A stretch of DNA of 64,000 nt, taken from positions 546,843-610,842 of the forward strand of contig NZ_PDWT01000002.1 in the NCBI RefSeq assembly GCF_010093345.1, read 5' to 3'. The DNA comes from Pseudoxanthomonas yeongjuensis. GTDB lineage: Bacteria > Pseudomonadota > Gammaproteobacteria > Xanthomonadales > Xanthomonadaceae. A program made the position numbers and the translations under genes. Shown piece after piece: positions 9,299 to 18,995 of the stretch. Every line of letters starts with the position of its first letter. Position 1 is the first letter of the stretch. The notes below the pieces were generated by a model. It did not search any database and was not told the origin of the DNA. It saw nothing but the letters and a program-made list of their open reading frames with translations.

Positions 9299-11488
9299 AT
9301 GAAATTGAAGACCCCCGCAATCGCCGTGCTTTCCCTGGCCCTGGTCGCCCCGCTGGCGCTGTTGGCCCGCGCCGACAGCGCCTCCCTGCCCGGCGCTTCC
9401 GCAACGCCGACCGCCGACCAGTCCACCACCTCGAAACTGGTCTACGGCCTGCTTTCCGACAGCCGCTACGCCTATCGCCCGCAGGCGCTGGACGATGCGC
9501 TGTCGCAGGACATCTTCAAGCGCTACCTGGAAGCGCTGGACGGCGGCAAGCAGTACTTCACCGCGGCCGATATCGAGAAATTCGGTCCGTACAAGACCGA
9601 ACTGGACGACGCCATCCGCAGCGGCGAACTGGCCCCGGCCTACGACATCTTCGGCGTCTACAAGCAGCGCGTCGGCGAGCGCGTCGCCTATGCGCGCGCG
9701 CTGCTCAAGCAGGATTTCGACTTCACCGGCGACCAGCGCTGGGAATACGATCGCGAAAAGGCGCCGTGGGCCGCCAACGCGCAGGAGCTCGACGAGGTCT
9801 GGAAGAAGTCGGTGATGAACGACTGGCTGCGGCTGAAGCTGGCCGGGCAGAAGCCCGATGAGATCCGCAAGACCCTGGACAAGCGTTATGCGACCTACCA
9901 GCGCAGCGTCAACGAGTTGAAGAGCGAGGACGTGTTCCAGACCTTCCTCAACGGCTATTCCAGCGCGATCGATCCGCACACCGATTACTTCACCCCCAAG
10001 ACCGCGGAGAACTTCAACCAGTCGATGTCGCTGTCGCTGGAAGGCATCGGCGCGCAACTGCAGCGCCAGGACGACATGGTGGTGATCCGCGAGATCATCC
10101 CCGGCGGCCCCGCCGACATGAACGGCAAACTCAAGGCCGGCGATCGCATCGTCGCGGTCGGGCAGGGCAAGTCCGGACCGATCACCGACGTGATCGGTTG
10201 GCGCATCGATGACGTGGTTGCGCTGATCCGTGGCAAGAAGGATACCCAGGTGCGCCTGGAATTCATCCCCGCGGCCAGCGGCGTCGACGGCAAGCACGCG
10301 CTGGTCACCATCACCCGGCAGAAGATCAAGCTGGAGGAGCAGGCGGCCAAGGCCGAAACCATCACCCTGCCGGCCGCGGACGGCGAACCGGAACGGCGCA
10401 TCGGCGTGGTCAAGCTGCCGGCGTTCTACCAGGACTTCGAGGGTCGCCGGAAGAACCCGAACGACTACACCTCGGCCACCCGCGACATCGCCAAGCTGCT
10501 GGTCAAGTTCAAGGCGGAGAATGTCGACGGCGTGGTCATGGACCTGCGCAACAACGGCGGCGGTTCGCTGGACGAAGCGGTCGAACTGACCGGCCTGTTC
10601 ATCGACAAGGGTCCGGTGGTGCAGGTACGCGAATCCGGCGGCCGCGTTACCGTCAACGCCGACACCAAGCCTGGCGTGGCCTGGGACGGCCCGCTGGCGG
10701 TGCTGACCAATCGCGGCTCGGCTTCGGCCTCGGAAATCTTCGCTGGCGCCATCCAGGACTACGGTCGCGGCCTGGTGATCGGCGAAACCACCTTCGGCAA
10801 GGGCACCGTGCAGAACATGGTCGACCTGGACCGCTGGCCGGCCAACGAGACCGCGCGCTTCGGCCAGGTCAAGCTGACCATCGCCCAGTTCTTCCGCGTG
10901 GCCGGCGGCAGCACCCAGCACAAGGGCGTGGTTCCCGACATCGCCTTCCCGGTCAGCGTCGACGCCACCGAGTACGGCGAGAGCACCTACGACAACGCCT
11001 TGCCGTGGACCAAGATCGCGGCGGTGCCGCACACCCAGTACGGCAACTTCGCCCCGCTGCTGCCGAAGCTGGAATCCCTGCATGCCGCACGCGTGGCCAA
11101 CAACAAGGAATTCCAGTGGTGGTCGCAGGACGTGGCCGAATTCCGCGCCGAGGCGGCGAAGAAGTACGTGTCGCTGAACGAGGCCGAACGTCGCGCCGAA
11201 CGCGACAAGCAGGAAGCCCAGCGCAAGCAGCGCCAGGCCGAACGCAAGGAATTGGGCTTGCCGCTCGACCCGTTGGCCAACGATGCGGCCGACGACGGCC
11301 TGGGCGCCAACGAGCGCGACATCGTCAAGGACGCGGCGCGCGAGAAACTGGCCGACAAGCGCCCGGATCCGTTGCTGCGCGAATCGGCTGCGATCCTCGG
11401 CGACGCCATCGACGTGCTCGGCCATGACCGCACGCTGTCGGCGCAGGTGCTGCCGGAATCGACCATGCCGGGAAGCTGGGCGGATTAG
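9299..11488 (+). CDS. prc: Periplasmic carboxy-terminal (tail-specific) protease Prc
   Basis: S41A serine protease that trims or degrades periplasmic proteins from their C-terminus. It has 729 residues with a signal peptide (LSLALVAPLALLARA), an N-terminal helical domain, a PDZ domain around residues 230-330 (GIGAQLQRQDDMVVIREIIP), and a protease core with RGSASASE and TFGKGTVQ. From family spacing the catalytic Ser is residue 476 and the Lys residue 501, with Asp 487 between. The Prc-type C-terminal domain contains a charged coiled coil (EAERRAERDKQEAQRKQRQA). The ATG at 9299 was chosen because it leads into the signal peptide. Single-gene unit between lipA and a REP pair. Confidence 0.95.
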   Translation: MKLKTPAIAVLSLALVAPLALLARADSASLPGASATPTADQSTTSKLVYGLLSDSRYAYRPQALDDALSQDIFKRYLEALDGGKQYFTAADIEKFGPYKTELDDAIRSGELAPAYDIFGVYKQRVGERVAYARALLKQDFDFTGDQRWEYDREKAPWAANAQELDEVWKKSVMNDWLRLKLAGQKPDEIRKTLDKRYATYQRSVNELKSEDVFQTFLNGYSSAIDPHTDYFTPKTAENFNQSMSLSLEGIGAQLQRQDDMVVIREIIPGGPADMNGKLKAGDRIVAVGQGKSGPITDVIGWRIDDVVALIRGKKDTQVRLEFIPAASGVDGKHALVTITRQKIKLEEQAAKAETITLPAADGEPERRIGVVKLPAFYQDFEGRRKNPNDYTSATRDIAKLLVKFKAENVDGVVMDLRNNGGGSLDEAVELTGLFIDKGPVVQVRESGGRVTVNADTKPGVAWDGPLAVLTNRGSASASEIFAGAIQDYGRGLVIGETTFGKGTVQNMVDLDRWPANETARFGQVKLTIAQFFRVAGGSTQHKGVVPDIAFPVSVDATEYGESTYDNALPWTKIAAVPHTQYGNFAPLLPKLESLHAARVANNKEFQWWSQDVAEFRAEAAKKYVSLNEAERRAERDKQEAQRKQRQAERKELGLPLDPLANDAADDGLGANERDIVKDAAREKLADKRPDPLLRESAAILGDAIDVLGHDRTLSAQVLPESTMPGSWAD

Positions 11489-11493
11489 CAGTT

Positions 11494-11660
11494 TCCTTCT
11501 CCCTCCGGGAGAAGGTGCCCGAATAGCCTGCCCCCGAATGCTCTAGTCGGGGGACGGATGAGGGAAAGGGCTTTCAGGTAGTACTGAATCCTCCAAAGCG
11601 CGTCATTCTCCCTCCCTCATCCGTCGCTACGCGCCACCTTCTCCCGATGGGAGAAGGAAG
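11494..11660. repeat. Pair of REP-like elements (TTCTCCCTCCGGGAGAAGG family)
   Basis: Two inverted copies face each other: 11494-11575 (CCTTCTCCCTCCGGGAGAAG then GTGCCCG...GGATGAGGG) and 11607-11660 (CCCTCATCC...CACCTTCTCC...GGGAGAAGG). They follow the prc stop. Related elements lie at 34957, 35691 and inside nrdJb at 36424. Confidence 0.8.
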
Positions 11661-11713
11661 CAACAGCAAGAATCGGATAGCGGGCGCCCAGTACGCCCGC
11701 TACGCTTTGGGCC

Positions 11714-12535
11714 ATGACAAACCAGGATCAAAAACTCGAACGCGCCCGCGCCCTGCTCGACGGCGGCGAACCCACGCTGGACGAACTCGCCGCCGCGGTC
11801 GGCCTCAGCGCCTCGCACCTGCAACGCAAGTTCCAGGCGCGTTACGGGATCAGTCCCGCCGAATACCTCGCGCAGAAGAAACTCGGCGCGTTGAAATCCG
11901 GGCTGCGCGCGGGCCATGACGTCAGCGCCGCGCTTTACGACGCCGGCTACGGATCGCCTTCCCGTGTCTACGAGCAAGGTGCGGCGAAGCTCGGCATGAC
12001 CCCGGCCACGTATCGCGCCGGTGGTGAAGGCATGGAGATCCGCTGGTCGCTGGTCGGGACCGTGCTCGGCAACGCGCTGGTCGCGGCGACCGAACGCGGC
12101 ATCTGTGCGGTCGAGCTGGGTGAGGATGGGGCCGTGCTGGAACAGCGCCTGCGCGAGGAATTCCCGCGTGCGAATCTCCAGCGCGTGGACGCGGGCAACG
12201 ACGACTTCCTCGCCCCGCGTCTGCGCGCGGTGGCCGAACGCCTGTCCGGCCTGGACAGCGAAGTGCCGGTGGACCTGATGGGCACCGCGTTCCAGAAACG
12301 CGTGTGGGATGCGCTGATGAAGATTCCGGTCGGCCAGACCCGCAGTTACGCCGAACTCGCCGACGCGCTGGGCGCGCCGAAGGCGGCGCGCGCGGTGGCC
12401 AGTGCCTGCGCCCACAACCGGATCGCGGTCGTGGTGCCCTGCCACCGCATCATCCGCGGCGATGGCTCGCTGGGCGGTTATCGATGGGGCCTGCCGATCA
12501 AACAGGCGCTGCTGGAACGCGAACGCGCCGCGTGA
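11714..12535 (+). CDS. AraC-type HTH fused to O6-methylguanine-DNA methyltransferase (Ada-like, no N-terminal Ada domain)
   Basis: Repairs O6-alkylguanine by moving the alkyl group to its own cysteine. The 273 residues hold an AraC HTH (LDELAAAVGLSASHLQRKF, residues ~17-95), a ribonuclease-like spacer, and the methyltransferase domain with the active site VVPCHRIIRGDGSLGGYRWG. E. coli Ada carries an additional N-terminal methylphosphotriester-sensing domain with a Cys4 zinc site; that is absent here, so the protein probably repairs O6-alkylguanine but cannot be switched on by the classical phosphotriester signal. The ATG at 11714 gives a complete HTH. Isolated between two REP regions. Confidence 0.9.
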   Translation: MTNQDQKLERARALLDGGEPTLDELAAAVGLSASHLQRKFQARYGISPAEYLAQKKLGALKSGLRAGHDVSAALYDAGYGSPSRVYEQGAAKLGMTPATYRAGGEGMEIRWSLVGTVLGNALVAATERGICAVELGEDGAVLEQRLREEFPRANLQRVDAGNDDFLAPRLRAVAERLSGLDSEVPVDLMGTAFQKRVWDALMKIPVGQTRSYAELADALGAPKAARAVASACAHNRIAVVVPCHRIIRGDGSLGGYRWGLPIKQALLERERAA

Positions 12536-12537
12536 AC

Positions 12538-12609
12538 GTAGGAGCGGGCCTTGCCCGCGATGCTCTTCGGCAAATCGCGAAGAGCATCGCGCCCAAGGGG
12601 CGCTCCTAC
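12538..12609. repeat. REP-like inverted repeat (GTAGGAGCGGGCCTTGCCCGC family)
   Basis: GTAGGAGCGGGCC...ATGCTCTTCG at the left and CGAAGAGCAT...GCGCTCCTAC at the right form a long stem. It touches the stop codon of the Ada-like gene. Confidence 0.8.
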
Positions 12610-12721
12610 ACGATTGCGGCTTGAGCGTTGCGCAAGCTGGCGTTCGAGGAATTTCAATGCGCGGAGCCGGCTGCGCGGCAGACGCGGGGTTACAATGACG
12701 CCCTGACTGTCGGGTATCCCC

Positions 12722-13645
12722 ATGACCTCCCCCATTTCCCCTGTGGCCGCCCCGGCGCGCGGCCTGTCCGTCGTCGTTGCCCTCGCTGCCGTCTACCTGA
12801 TCTGGGGTTCCACCTACCTCGGCATCCGCTTCGCCCTGGAGGGCGGCTATCCGCCGCTGCTGATGGCCGGCGGCCGCTTCCTGCTGGCCGGTTCGATGAT
12901 GTACCTGGTCCTGCGCAGGCGCGGCGAATCCGCGCCGACGCGCGGGCAATGGAAAAACCTGGCCTTGATGGGCCTGTTGATGATGGTCCTGGGCAACGGC
13001 ATGGTCAGTATCGCCGAACAATGGGTGTCCTCGGGCCTGGCCGCGGTGGCGGTCGCCTCGACGCCGCTGTGGATGGGCCTGTTCTCGCTGGCGCGCGGGC
13101 AGCGCCCCAGCGGGCTGGAATGGGTCGGCATCGGCATCGGTTTCGTCGGCGTGCTCTGGCTCAACGCCGGCAGCACGTTGTCGGCCAGCCCGGCCGGGCT
13201 GGTGGCGCTGCTGATCGCACCGATCGCCTGGGCGTTCGGTTCGATCTGGAGCAAGGGTCGCGACCTGCCCACGCCCTTCATGTCCGCGGCCGGGCAGATG
13301 ATCACCGGCGGCGTGATGATGCTGGTCGCGGGCTTCGCCACCGGCGAAAGCTTCGCCGCGCTGCCGACGCTGAAGGGCACGCTTGCCGTGGCCTATCTGA
13401 TCCCCTTCGGTTCGATCATCGGCTTCACCGCCTATGTCTGGCTGCTGCACCATGTGCGCCCGACCCTGGCCGGCAGCTACGCCTACATCAATCCGGCGAT
13501 CGCGGTGATGCTGGGCGCGTGGCTGGCGGCGGAACACTTCACCTCGCACGATCTGGGCGCGATGGCGGTGATCCTGCTCGGCGTGATCGCGATCACCCTG
13601 GGCAAGGGGCGCGCGCCGAAGGCCGCAGCGGAGGCGACTTCATGA
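12722..13645 (+). CDS. EamA-family drug/metabolite exporter (YedA-like)
   Basis: A 307-residue inner-membrane transporter of the 10-helix DMT superfamily with two EamA halves. Recognisable segments are VYLIWGSTYLGIRFALEG in helix 1, the half-repeat start GLVALLIAPIAWAFGSIWSK, and the conserved end AYINPAIAVMLGAWLAAE. The substrate cannot be told; the closest named relative by pattern is YedA. Its stop overlaps the start of rarD by four bases (ATGA at 13642-13645), so the two exporters are translationally coupled. Confidence 0.85.
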   Translation: MTSPISPVAAPARGLSVVVALAAVYLIWGSTYLGIRFALEGGYPPLLMAGGRFLLAGSMMYLVLRRRGESAPTRGQWKNLALMGLLMMVLGNGMVSIAEQWVSSGLAAVAVASTPLWMGLFSLARGQRPSGLEWVGIGIGFVGVLWLNAGSTLSASPAGLVALLIAPIAWAFGSIWSKGRDLPTPFMSAAGQMITGGVMMLVAGFATGESFAALPTLKGTLAVAYLIPFGSIIGFTAYVWLLHHVRPTLAGSYAYINPAIAVMLGAWLAAEHFTSHDLGAMAVILLGVIAITLGKGRAPKAAAEATS

Positions 13646-14565
13646 CGACCGCACGGCTCGACCGCGGCGGCCTGTGGATGGCCGCCGGCTCGTTCGTGAT
13701 CTGGGGCCTGATGCCGTTGTACTGGCACCTGCTGAAGACAGTGCCGTCGCTGCAGATCGTGATGCACCGGATCGTGTGGAGCGCCCTGCTGGTGGTCGGC
13801 GGCCTGTGCCTGACCCAGGGCCTGCACTGGCTGCGCAAGGCCGTGGCGCAGCCGCGCGTGGCGTGGATGCTGGCCCTCAGCGGGGTGCTGATCGCCTTCA
13901 ACTGGGGCCTGTACATCTGGGCGGTCAATGCCGGCCATGTGGTGGAAACCAGCCTGGGCTATTTCATCAATCCGCTGCTCAACGTGGTCCTGGGCGTGTT
14001 GCTGCTGCGCGAACGCCTGTCGCTGGCGCAATGGCTGGCCGTGGCGGTGGCCGCCGCGGGTGTGCTGTGGCTGACCTTCAACTACGGCAGCTTCCCGTGG
14101 ATCGCGCTGTCGCTGGCCGCCTCGTTCGGCTTCTACGGCTTCATCCGCAAGCTGGCGGTGGTCGATTCGATCCCCGGGCTGGCGATCGAAAGCCTGTACC
14201 TGTTCCTGCCCGCAGTGGCCGCATTGGCGTGGGTGGAAATGAATGGCAATGGCGGGTTCGTCGGCAGTTGGGGCTGGCAGGTCGATGCATTGCTGGTTTT
14301 CGGCGGCGCCTTGACCGCGGTGCCGCTGATCGGGTTTTCCTACGCGGTGCGGCGCGTGCCGTATTCGGTGATCGGCTTCATGCAATACATCGCGCCGACC
14401 CTGCAGTTGCTGATCGGCGTGCTGGTGTTCGGCGAAGTCTTCGACCGCGCACGCGCGATCGGCTTCGGTTTCATCTGGGTCGGGCTGCTGATCTTCGCCG
14501 TCGACGGCGTGTGGCGTTCGCGGCGCAGGCCGGCGTGCCTGCCGGTGGCGGAAGGGCTGGAGTAG
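13642..14565 (+). CDS. rarD: EamA-family transporter RarD
   Basis: A 307-residue, 10-helix DMT-superfamily protein. It shows the RarD-specific opening SFVIWGLMPLYWHLL, HRIVWSALLV, FNWGLYIWAVN, ETSLGYFINPLLNVVLGV and GFMQYIAPTLQLLIGV. RarD is named for chloramphenicol sensitivity in older literature; its physiological substrate is not settled. It overlaps the upstream EamA gene by ATGA and is the second gene of that pair. A REP palindrome follows. Confidence 0.92.
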   Translation: MTTARLDRGGLWMAAGSFVIWGLMPLYWHLLKTVPSLQIVMHRIVWSALLVVGGLCLTQGLHWLRKAVAQPRVAWMLALSGVLIAFNWGLYIWAVNAGHVVETSLGYFINPLLNVVLGVLLLRERLSLAQWLAVAVAAAGVLWLTFNYGSFPWIALSLAASFGFYGFIRKLAVVDSIPGLAIESLYLFLPAVAALAWVEMNGNGGFVGSWGWQVDALLVFGGALTAVPLIGFSYAVRRVPYSVIGFMQYIAPTLQLLIGVLVFGEVFDRARAIGFGFIWVGLLIFAVDGVWRSRRRPACLPVAEGLE

Positions 14566-14597
14566 ATCTTGTCCCCCAAGGGGACTTCCTTCGATGC

Positions 14598-14664
14598 GTA
14601 GAGCCGAGCTTGCTCGGCTGCACTCCGCGATGAATCAAAAGCAGCCGAGCAAGCTCGGCTCTAC
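14598..14664. repeat. REP-like perfect palindrome (GTAGAGCCGAGCTTGC family)
   Basis: Left arm GTAGAGCCGAGCTTGCTCGG (from 14598) and right arm CCGAGCAAGCTCGGCTCTAC (to 14664) with a short loop. The two 24-base arms are exact complements. The right end overlaps the last codon and stop of the minus-strand cytochrome gene. Confidence 0.85.
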
Positions 14665-15230
14665 GAGCCGGGGCAGGGACCGCCGGCATCCGCCCACAGC
14701 TTGAACGCAGCGACGAACTGGTCATGCGCTACCGGCACCGGCAGGCGCCCATTGCCCGGATCCCAGCCCCACAACACCAGCTTGTCTTCGCTGACGTGCT
14801 TGAGCAGGGCGGGGAAGTCGCGGTCGCCGTTGCTCTTCCTGTTCTTGATCATCGCGCACAGCTGCGCGGCCGGCAGTCCGATCCACGCCATCTTGTGTTC
14901 CGGCGGCGGCAGCGCCCAGTGCGGCGCGCCCGGCGGCGCGTGCGGGCCGTAACTGGCCGGCGGGTTGGCTTCGGCGTGGCAGGTCGCGCAGGGCAGTCCG
15001 AGCGCGCCCTTTCCTTCAGGGCCGCGCACAACACCCATCTGGTGCGGCGTCTGCGCATCGAACTGCAACGGTGAATCGCCCGGGATATGGCAGTTGCTGC
15101 AGCGTGGGTGCTGGAAGACTTTTTCGACCGTGGCGAAGGCTTCGACGGCCTTGGCCTTCTGTTCCGGGCTGACGCGTGGGCCGCAGGCGGCGAGGGAAAG
15201 GACAAGAAGGCTGGCGGACAGGATGCGCAT
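14661..15230 (-). CDS. Diheme c-type cytochrome lipoprotein
   Basis: A 189-residue exported electron-transfer protein. The N-terminus [17 protein letters not shown] ends in a lipobox, so it should be lipid-anchored. Two heme c sites are present: CSNCH and CATCH. It is the third gene of a minus-strand operon after the 2Fe-2S and molybdopterin subunits, starting 10 bases after the latter's stop with an excellent GAGGAG site. By position it should take electrons from the hydroxylase to the respiratory chain. The stop codon TAG is supplied by the terminal CTAC of the overlapping REP palindrome, so the original C-terminus may have been different. Confidence 0.88.
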   Translation of the reverse strand: MRILSASLLVLSLAACGPRVSPEQKAKAVEAFATVEKVFQHPRCSNCHIPGDSPLQFDAQTPHQMGVVRGPEGKGALGLPCATCHAEANPPASYGPHAPPGAPHWALPPPEHKMAWIGLPAAQLCAMIKNRKSNGDRDFPALLKHVSEDKLVLWGWDPGNGRLPVPVAHDQFVAAFKLWADAGGPCPGS

Positions 15231-15240
15231 CGTCGTCTCC

Positions 15241-17430
15241 TCAAGCCTTGGCCGGGGTTGCAGCTTGCGCTGCGAGTTGGAACGGAAGTTCGCGCAGGCG
15301 TTGTCCGTTCAACGCGAACAGGGCATTGGCCACCGCCGGTGCGATCGGCGGGGTGCCGGGCTCGCCGACGCCGCCGGATTTCTCGGTGCTCGGCACGATG
15401 TGCACTTCCACCGCCGGCATCTCGCTCATGCGCAGTACCTGGTAGTCGTGGTAGTTGGATTCCTGCACGCGGCCGTCCTTGAAGGTGATGCGGCTGTGCA
15501 GCGCGGCGCCGAGGCCGAAGGCGATGCCCGATTCGATCTGCGCGGCGATGCCGGCCGGATTGATGGCCACCCCGCAGTCGACCGCGCAGACCACGCGGTG
15601 CACGCGGATCGTTCCATTCTCGACCGACACTTCCGCCACCTGTGCGATGAAACTGCCGAAGGATTCGTGCACGGCCACCCCGCGTGCGCGGCCTTTTTCC
15701 AACGGGCCACCCCAACCGGCTTTCTCCGCCACCAGGTTCAACACGCCCAGGTGGCGTGTGTGATCGGCGAGCAGGCCGCGACGGTATTCCACCGGATCCT
15801 TGCCGGCCGCATGCGCAAGCTCGTCGACCAGGCTTTCCATGGCGAACGCGGTGTGGCTGTGCCCGACCGAACGCCACCACAGCACGGGAATGCCGGGTCT
15901 CGGCGAATGCAGGCCGACGCGATGGTCGGGGACGTCCTTGAGGTAGGGAGAATCGGCGACGCCTTCGGTCGACGTTGCGTCGATGCCGTTCTTGACCATC
16001 ATCGGTTCGAAGAACGTGCCGGCGATGATCGACTGGCCGGCGATCACGTGCTGCCACGCGATCGGCTTGCCGTCCGCATCCAGCCCCACTTTCGCCTTGT
16101 GCACGAACGCGGGGCGGTAGAAGCCTCCGCGCACGTCGTCCTCGCGGCTCCATACGGTTTTCACCGGCGCGTTGGCGGCCTTCGCGATGTGCACGGCTTC
16201 GAACACGACGTCGGGCGACGGATTGGCGCGACGGCCGAAACCGCCACCCAGGAAAGCGGTGTGGACGAAGACCTGCTCGGGCTTGAGTCCGGTGATTTCC
16301 GCCGCGGTCTTCTGTTCCAGCGTCTGGAACTGGGTGCCGATCCACAGCTCGCATTTGTCCGGCGAAATCTTCACCGTGCAGTTCAGCGGCTCCATCGGCG
16401 CATGCGCCAGGTAGGGAAGGGCGTATTCGGCTTCGACGGTCTTCGCGGCCTTCGCCAGTGCGGCAGCGACGTCGCCCGCTTGCGAAGCCGGAAGTCCGGG
16501 CGTGCCGGCAAGCTCGGTGAACTGCGCGCGCAGCGTCGTGCTGTCCAGTGCCGCGTTCGGCCCCAGGTCCCATTCGACCTTCAACGCATCGCGTCCCTGT
16601 TTCGCCGCCCAGTAATGGTCGGCGATCACCGCCACGCCCGTTGGAATCCGCACCACGTTGCGCACGCCGGCGACTGCTTTTGCTGCGGTCGCGTCGAACG
16701 ACTTGACCTTGCCGCCGAACACCGGCGAGCGCGCGACCACGGCGGTCAGCAGGCCCTCGAACTGCACGTCCATGCCGAACTGCGCGCGGCCGGTGATCTT
16801 CTCCGGCGAATCCAGGCGCTTGGTCGCCTTGCCGATGATCTTCCAGTCCTTGGGATCCTTGAGCGTGATCGTGGCCGCATCCGGCGCGTTCAACTTGCCG
16901 GCGGCGTCGGCGAGCGCGCCATAACGCACGCGTTGCTTGCCGGCGATGGCTTCGCCGTTTTCGGTGCGGACTTCCGCGACCGGTACCTTGAAGTGCGCGG
17001 CCGCGGCCTGCAACAGCATCGCGCGCGCCGCGGCGCCGGCTTGCCGGTAACGATCGAATTCGGACCAGGTACTGGTCGAGCCGCCGGTGCCCTGCATGCC
17101 GAACACCGGACTGAAGTACGCCGGCGCCGCCGGCGCATGCTCCACCTTGATCTTCGACCAGTCCGCGTCCAGTTCCTCGGCGATCAGCATCGGCAGCGCG
17201 GTCCAGACGCCCTGGCCCATTTCCGAGTGCGACAGCAGCACGGTCACGCTGTCGTCGTTGCCGATGCGCAGGAAGGCGTTGGGCGCGAAGCTGGCGACGG
17301 CGGCGGCCGCCGCCGGTTGCGCCGACAGGCGTCTGGCGCCCGGAATGACGAAGCCGATGACCAGCCCGCCGCCGACGAGTGCGCCGGCCTTGAGGAACTG
17401 GCGGCGGGAATTATTGGTTTCTGCGTTCAC
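15241..17430 (-). CDS. Xanthine dehydrogenase-family molybdopterin-binding subunit (isoquinoline 1-oxidoreductase beta-like)
   Basis: Large catalytic subunit (729 residues) of a periplasmic molybdenum hydroxylase that oxidises aldehydes or N-heterocycles; the substrate is unknown. The N-terminus SRRQFLKAG followed by a hydrophobic stretch is a Tat signal, so the enzyme is folded with cofactor before export. Molybdopterin-binding loops are seen as [28 protein letters not shown] and the C-terminal [20 protein letters not shown] with the catalytic Glu. The start is GTG at 17430 with GGAGATCC upstream. It is the second gene of the operon after the 2Fe-2S subunit. Members with this architecture are often called IorB. 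Confidence 0.9.
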   Translation of the reverse strand: MNAETNNSRRQFLKAGALVGGGLVIGFVIPGARRLSAQPAAAAAVASFAPNAFLRIGNDDSVTVLLSHSEMGQGVWTALPMLIAEELDADWSKIKVEHAPAAPAYFSPVFGMQGTGGSTSTWSEFDRYRQAGAAARAMLLQAAAAHFKVPVAEVRTENGEAIAGKQRVRYGALADAAGKLNAPDAATITLKDPKDWKIIGKATKRLDSPEKITGRAQFGMDVQFEGLLTAVVARSPVFGGKVKSFDATAAKAVAGVRNVVRIPTGVAVIADHYWAAKQGRDALKVEWDLGPNAALDSTTLRAQFTELAGTPGLPASQAGDVAAALAKAAKTVEAEYALPYLAHAPMEPLNCTVKISPDKCELWIGTQFQTLEQKTAAEITGLKPEQVFVHTAFLGGGFGRRANPSPDVVFEAVHIAKAANAPVKTVWSREDDVRGGFYRPAFVHKAKVGLDADGKPIAWQHVIAGQSIIAGTFFEPMMVKNGIDATSTEGVADSPYLKDVPDHRVGLHSPRPGIPVLWWRSVGHSHTAFAMESLVDELAHAAGKDPVEYRRGLLADHTRHLGVLNLVAEKAGWGGPLEKGRARGVAVHESFGSFIAQVAEVSVENGTIRVHRVVCAVDCGVAINPAGIAAQIESGIAFGLGAALHSRITFKDGRVQESNYHDYQVLRMSEMPAVEVHIVPSTEKSGGVGEPGTPPIAPAVANALFALNGQRLRELPFQLAAQAATPAKA

Positions 17431-17481
17431 GGTGGATCTCCGTCGAACTCGAATATGGCCGCCAGCGGCGGATGGAACGGA

Positions 17482-17937
17482 TCAACCCTTGCCCAGCTCC
17501 GCGGCGCGATGCACCGCCGCGCGGATGCGCGGATAGGTGCCGCAACGGCAGATGTTGCCGGACAGTGCCTGGTCGATATCGGTATCGGTGGGCTTGGGGA
17601 TCACCGCCAGCAGCGCCACCGCGGACATGATCTGTCCCGACTGGCAGTAACCGCACTGGACCACGTCCAGTTCCGCCCAGGCCTGCTGCACCGGATGCCG
17701 GCCGTCGGCGGACAGGCCTTCGATGGTGGCGATCTTCTTGCCTGCCACCGCGGACACCGGCGTGACGCACGAACGCAGCGGCGCGCCGTCGACGTGCACG
17801 GTGCAGGCGCCGCACTGGGCGATGCCGCAGCCGAACTTGGTGCCGGTGAGGCTCATCAGGTCGCGCAGGACCCAGAGCAGGGGCATATCCGCAGGCGCGG
17901 CGACTTCGCGCTCGGTACCGTTGACGTGCAGCTTCAT
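17482..17937 (-). CDS. (2Fe-2S)-binding subunit of molybdenum hydroxylase (isoquinoline 1-oxidoreductase alpha-like)
   Basis: A 151-residue small subunit with two 2Fe-2S clusters. The plant-ferredoxin cluster is [15 protein letters not shown] plus RSC, and the second cluster is [11 protein letters not shown] with [11 protein letters not shown]. It has no signal peptide and is probably carried out by the Tat signal of the large subunit. First gene of the operon; the gap to the divergent xdhC-like gene is 92 bases and should hold both promoters. The start ATG at 17937 gives the canonical MKLHVNG opening. Confidence 0.93.
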   Translation of the reverse strand: MKLHVNGTEREVAAPADMPLLWVLRDLMSLTGTKFGCGIAQCGACTVHVDGAPLRSCVTPVSAVAGKKIATIEGLSADGRHPVQQAWAELDVVQCGYCQSGQIMSAVALLAVIPKPTDTDIDQALSGNICRCGTYPRIRAAVHRAAELGKG

Positions 17938-18029
17938 GGGAGTTCCCGGGCGTTGGCTGGGGTGAACGGACGTTACTCCTGCCATGGCGGGTTGCCAACC
18001 ATGCGCGCATTGGTCCATCGTCTGACCGA

Positions 18030-18995
18030 ATGGGCAGCCATCGTCACGTGCTTGAAACATCCGCCGCCGCGCACCAGCTTGGGGAATCGGCTGCGCTGGC
18101 GGTCGTGGTCGATACCGAAGGCTCCACCTATGTCCGGCCCGGCGCGATGGCCTTGTTCGGCGCCAATACGGGACAAGTGGGCTGGTTGAGTGGCGGCTGC
18201 CTGGAACCGGAGATCGGGAAACGCGCGCGCATCGCTGCCGCGCAATCGCGCATCCAATGGATGGACATAGACACTCGCGACGACGAAGACCTGATCGCGG
18301 GTTCCGCGCTCGGTTGCCGCGGTCGCCTGCATCTTGCGTTGTTGCCGCTGGCTGCGCTGGCCGGATGGCCGCACTTGATCGAAGCATGGCTGCAGCGGCG
18401 CGGGCCCTTGCGGTTGTCGTTATCTATCCAGGGCGATCTGCAGGTCGAAGTGGGCGAACTGCGGCAACGCTGGCGGATCGAGTGCGCGCCAATGGAAGGA
18501 TCCGGCGCAGCGGAGGATTCGTGGCGGATCGAGATCGCGCCGCCGCCGGCACTGGTGGTGTTCGGCGCGGGACCGGAAACGCCGACCTTGCTGCCGCTGC
18601 TGCGCGGCCTGGGCTGGATGACGACGCTGGTGGAGCGCCGCGCGCGCTGGCTGGCGCAGGCGCAATACGCCGACGCCGGCCTGGAAACCACGGCGGGATT
18701 CGCGCGGTCGCACTCGGGAGCGCAAGCCTTCGATGCCGCCCTGGTGATGAACCACAATTTCGAACTGGATCGTGAGGCGCTGCTGGAATTGGCCGCGTCC
18801 GCCATCCCGTTCGTGGGCCTGCTGGGGCCGGTGCGCAGGCGCGAGGATCTGTTCCGGGTGCTGCCGCCGGCGGCCCGCGAGGCGTTATCGTCGCGGCTGC
18901 ATTCGCCGGTCGGCCTGAAGCTGGGCGGGCAGGGACCGGAGGCGATCGCCTTGAGCATCGCAGCGCAATTGCAGGTCCACCGCTTCCCGCAATGA
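18030..18995 (+). CDS. XdhC/CoxI-family molybdenum cofactor insertion protein
   Basis: A 321-residue chaperone that loads sulfurated molybdenum cofactor into xanthine dehydrogenase-type enzymes. The N-terminal XdhC domain has [20 protein letters not shown] and [11 protein letters not shown]. The C-terminal Rossmann part has [20 protein letters not shown] and [13 protein letters not shown]. It is divergent from the hydroxylase operon and overlaps the MocA-like gene by ATGA, which supports a dedicated maturation role. The ribosome site at ATG 18030 is poor; an in-frame GTG at 18048 is a possible alternative. Confidence 0.88.
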   Translation: MGSHRHVLETSAAAHQLGESAALAVVVDTEGSTYVRPGAMALFGANTGQVGWLSGGCLEPEIGKRARIAAAQSRIQWMDIDTRDDEDLIAGSALGCRGRLHLALLPLAALAGWPHLIEAWLQRRGPLRLSLSIQGDLQVEVGELRQRWRIECAPMEGSGAAEDSWRIEIAPPPALVVFGAGPETPTLLPLLRGLGWMTTLVERRARWLAQAQYADAGLETTAGFARSHSGAQAFDAALVMNHNFELDREALLELAASAIPFVGLLGPVRRREDLFRVLPPAAREALSSRLHSPVGLKLGGQGPEAIALSIAAQLQVHRFPQ

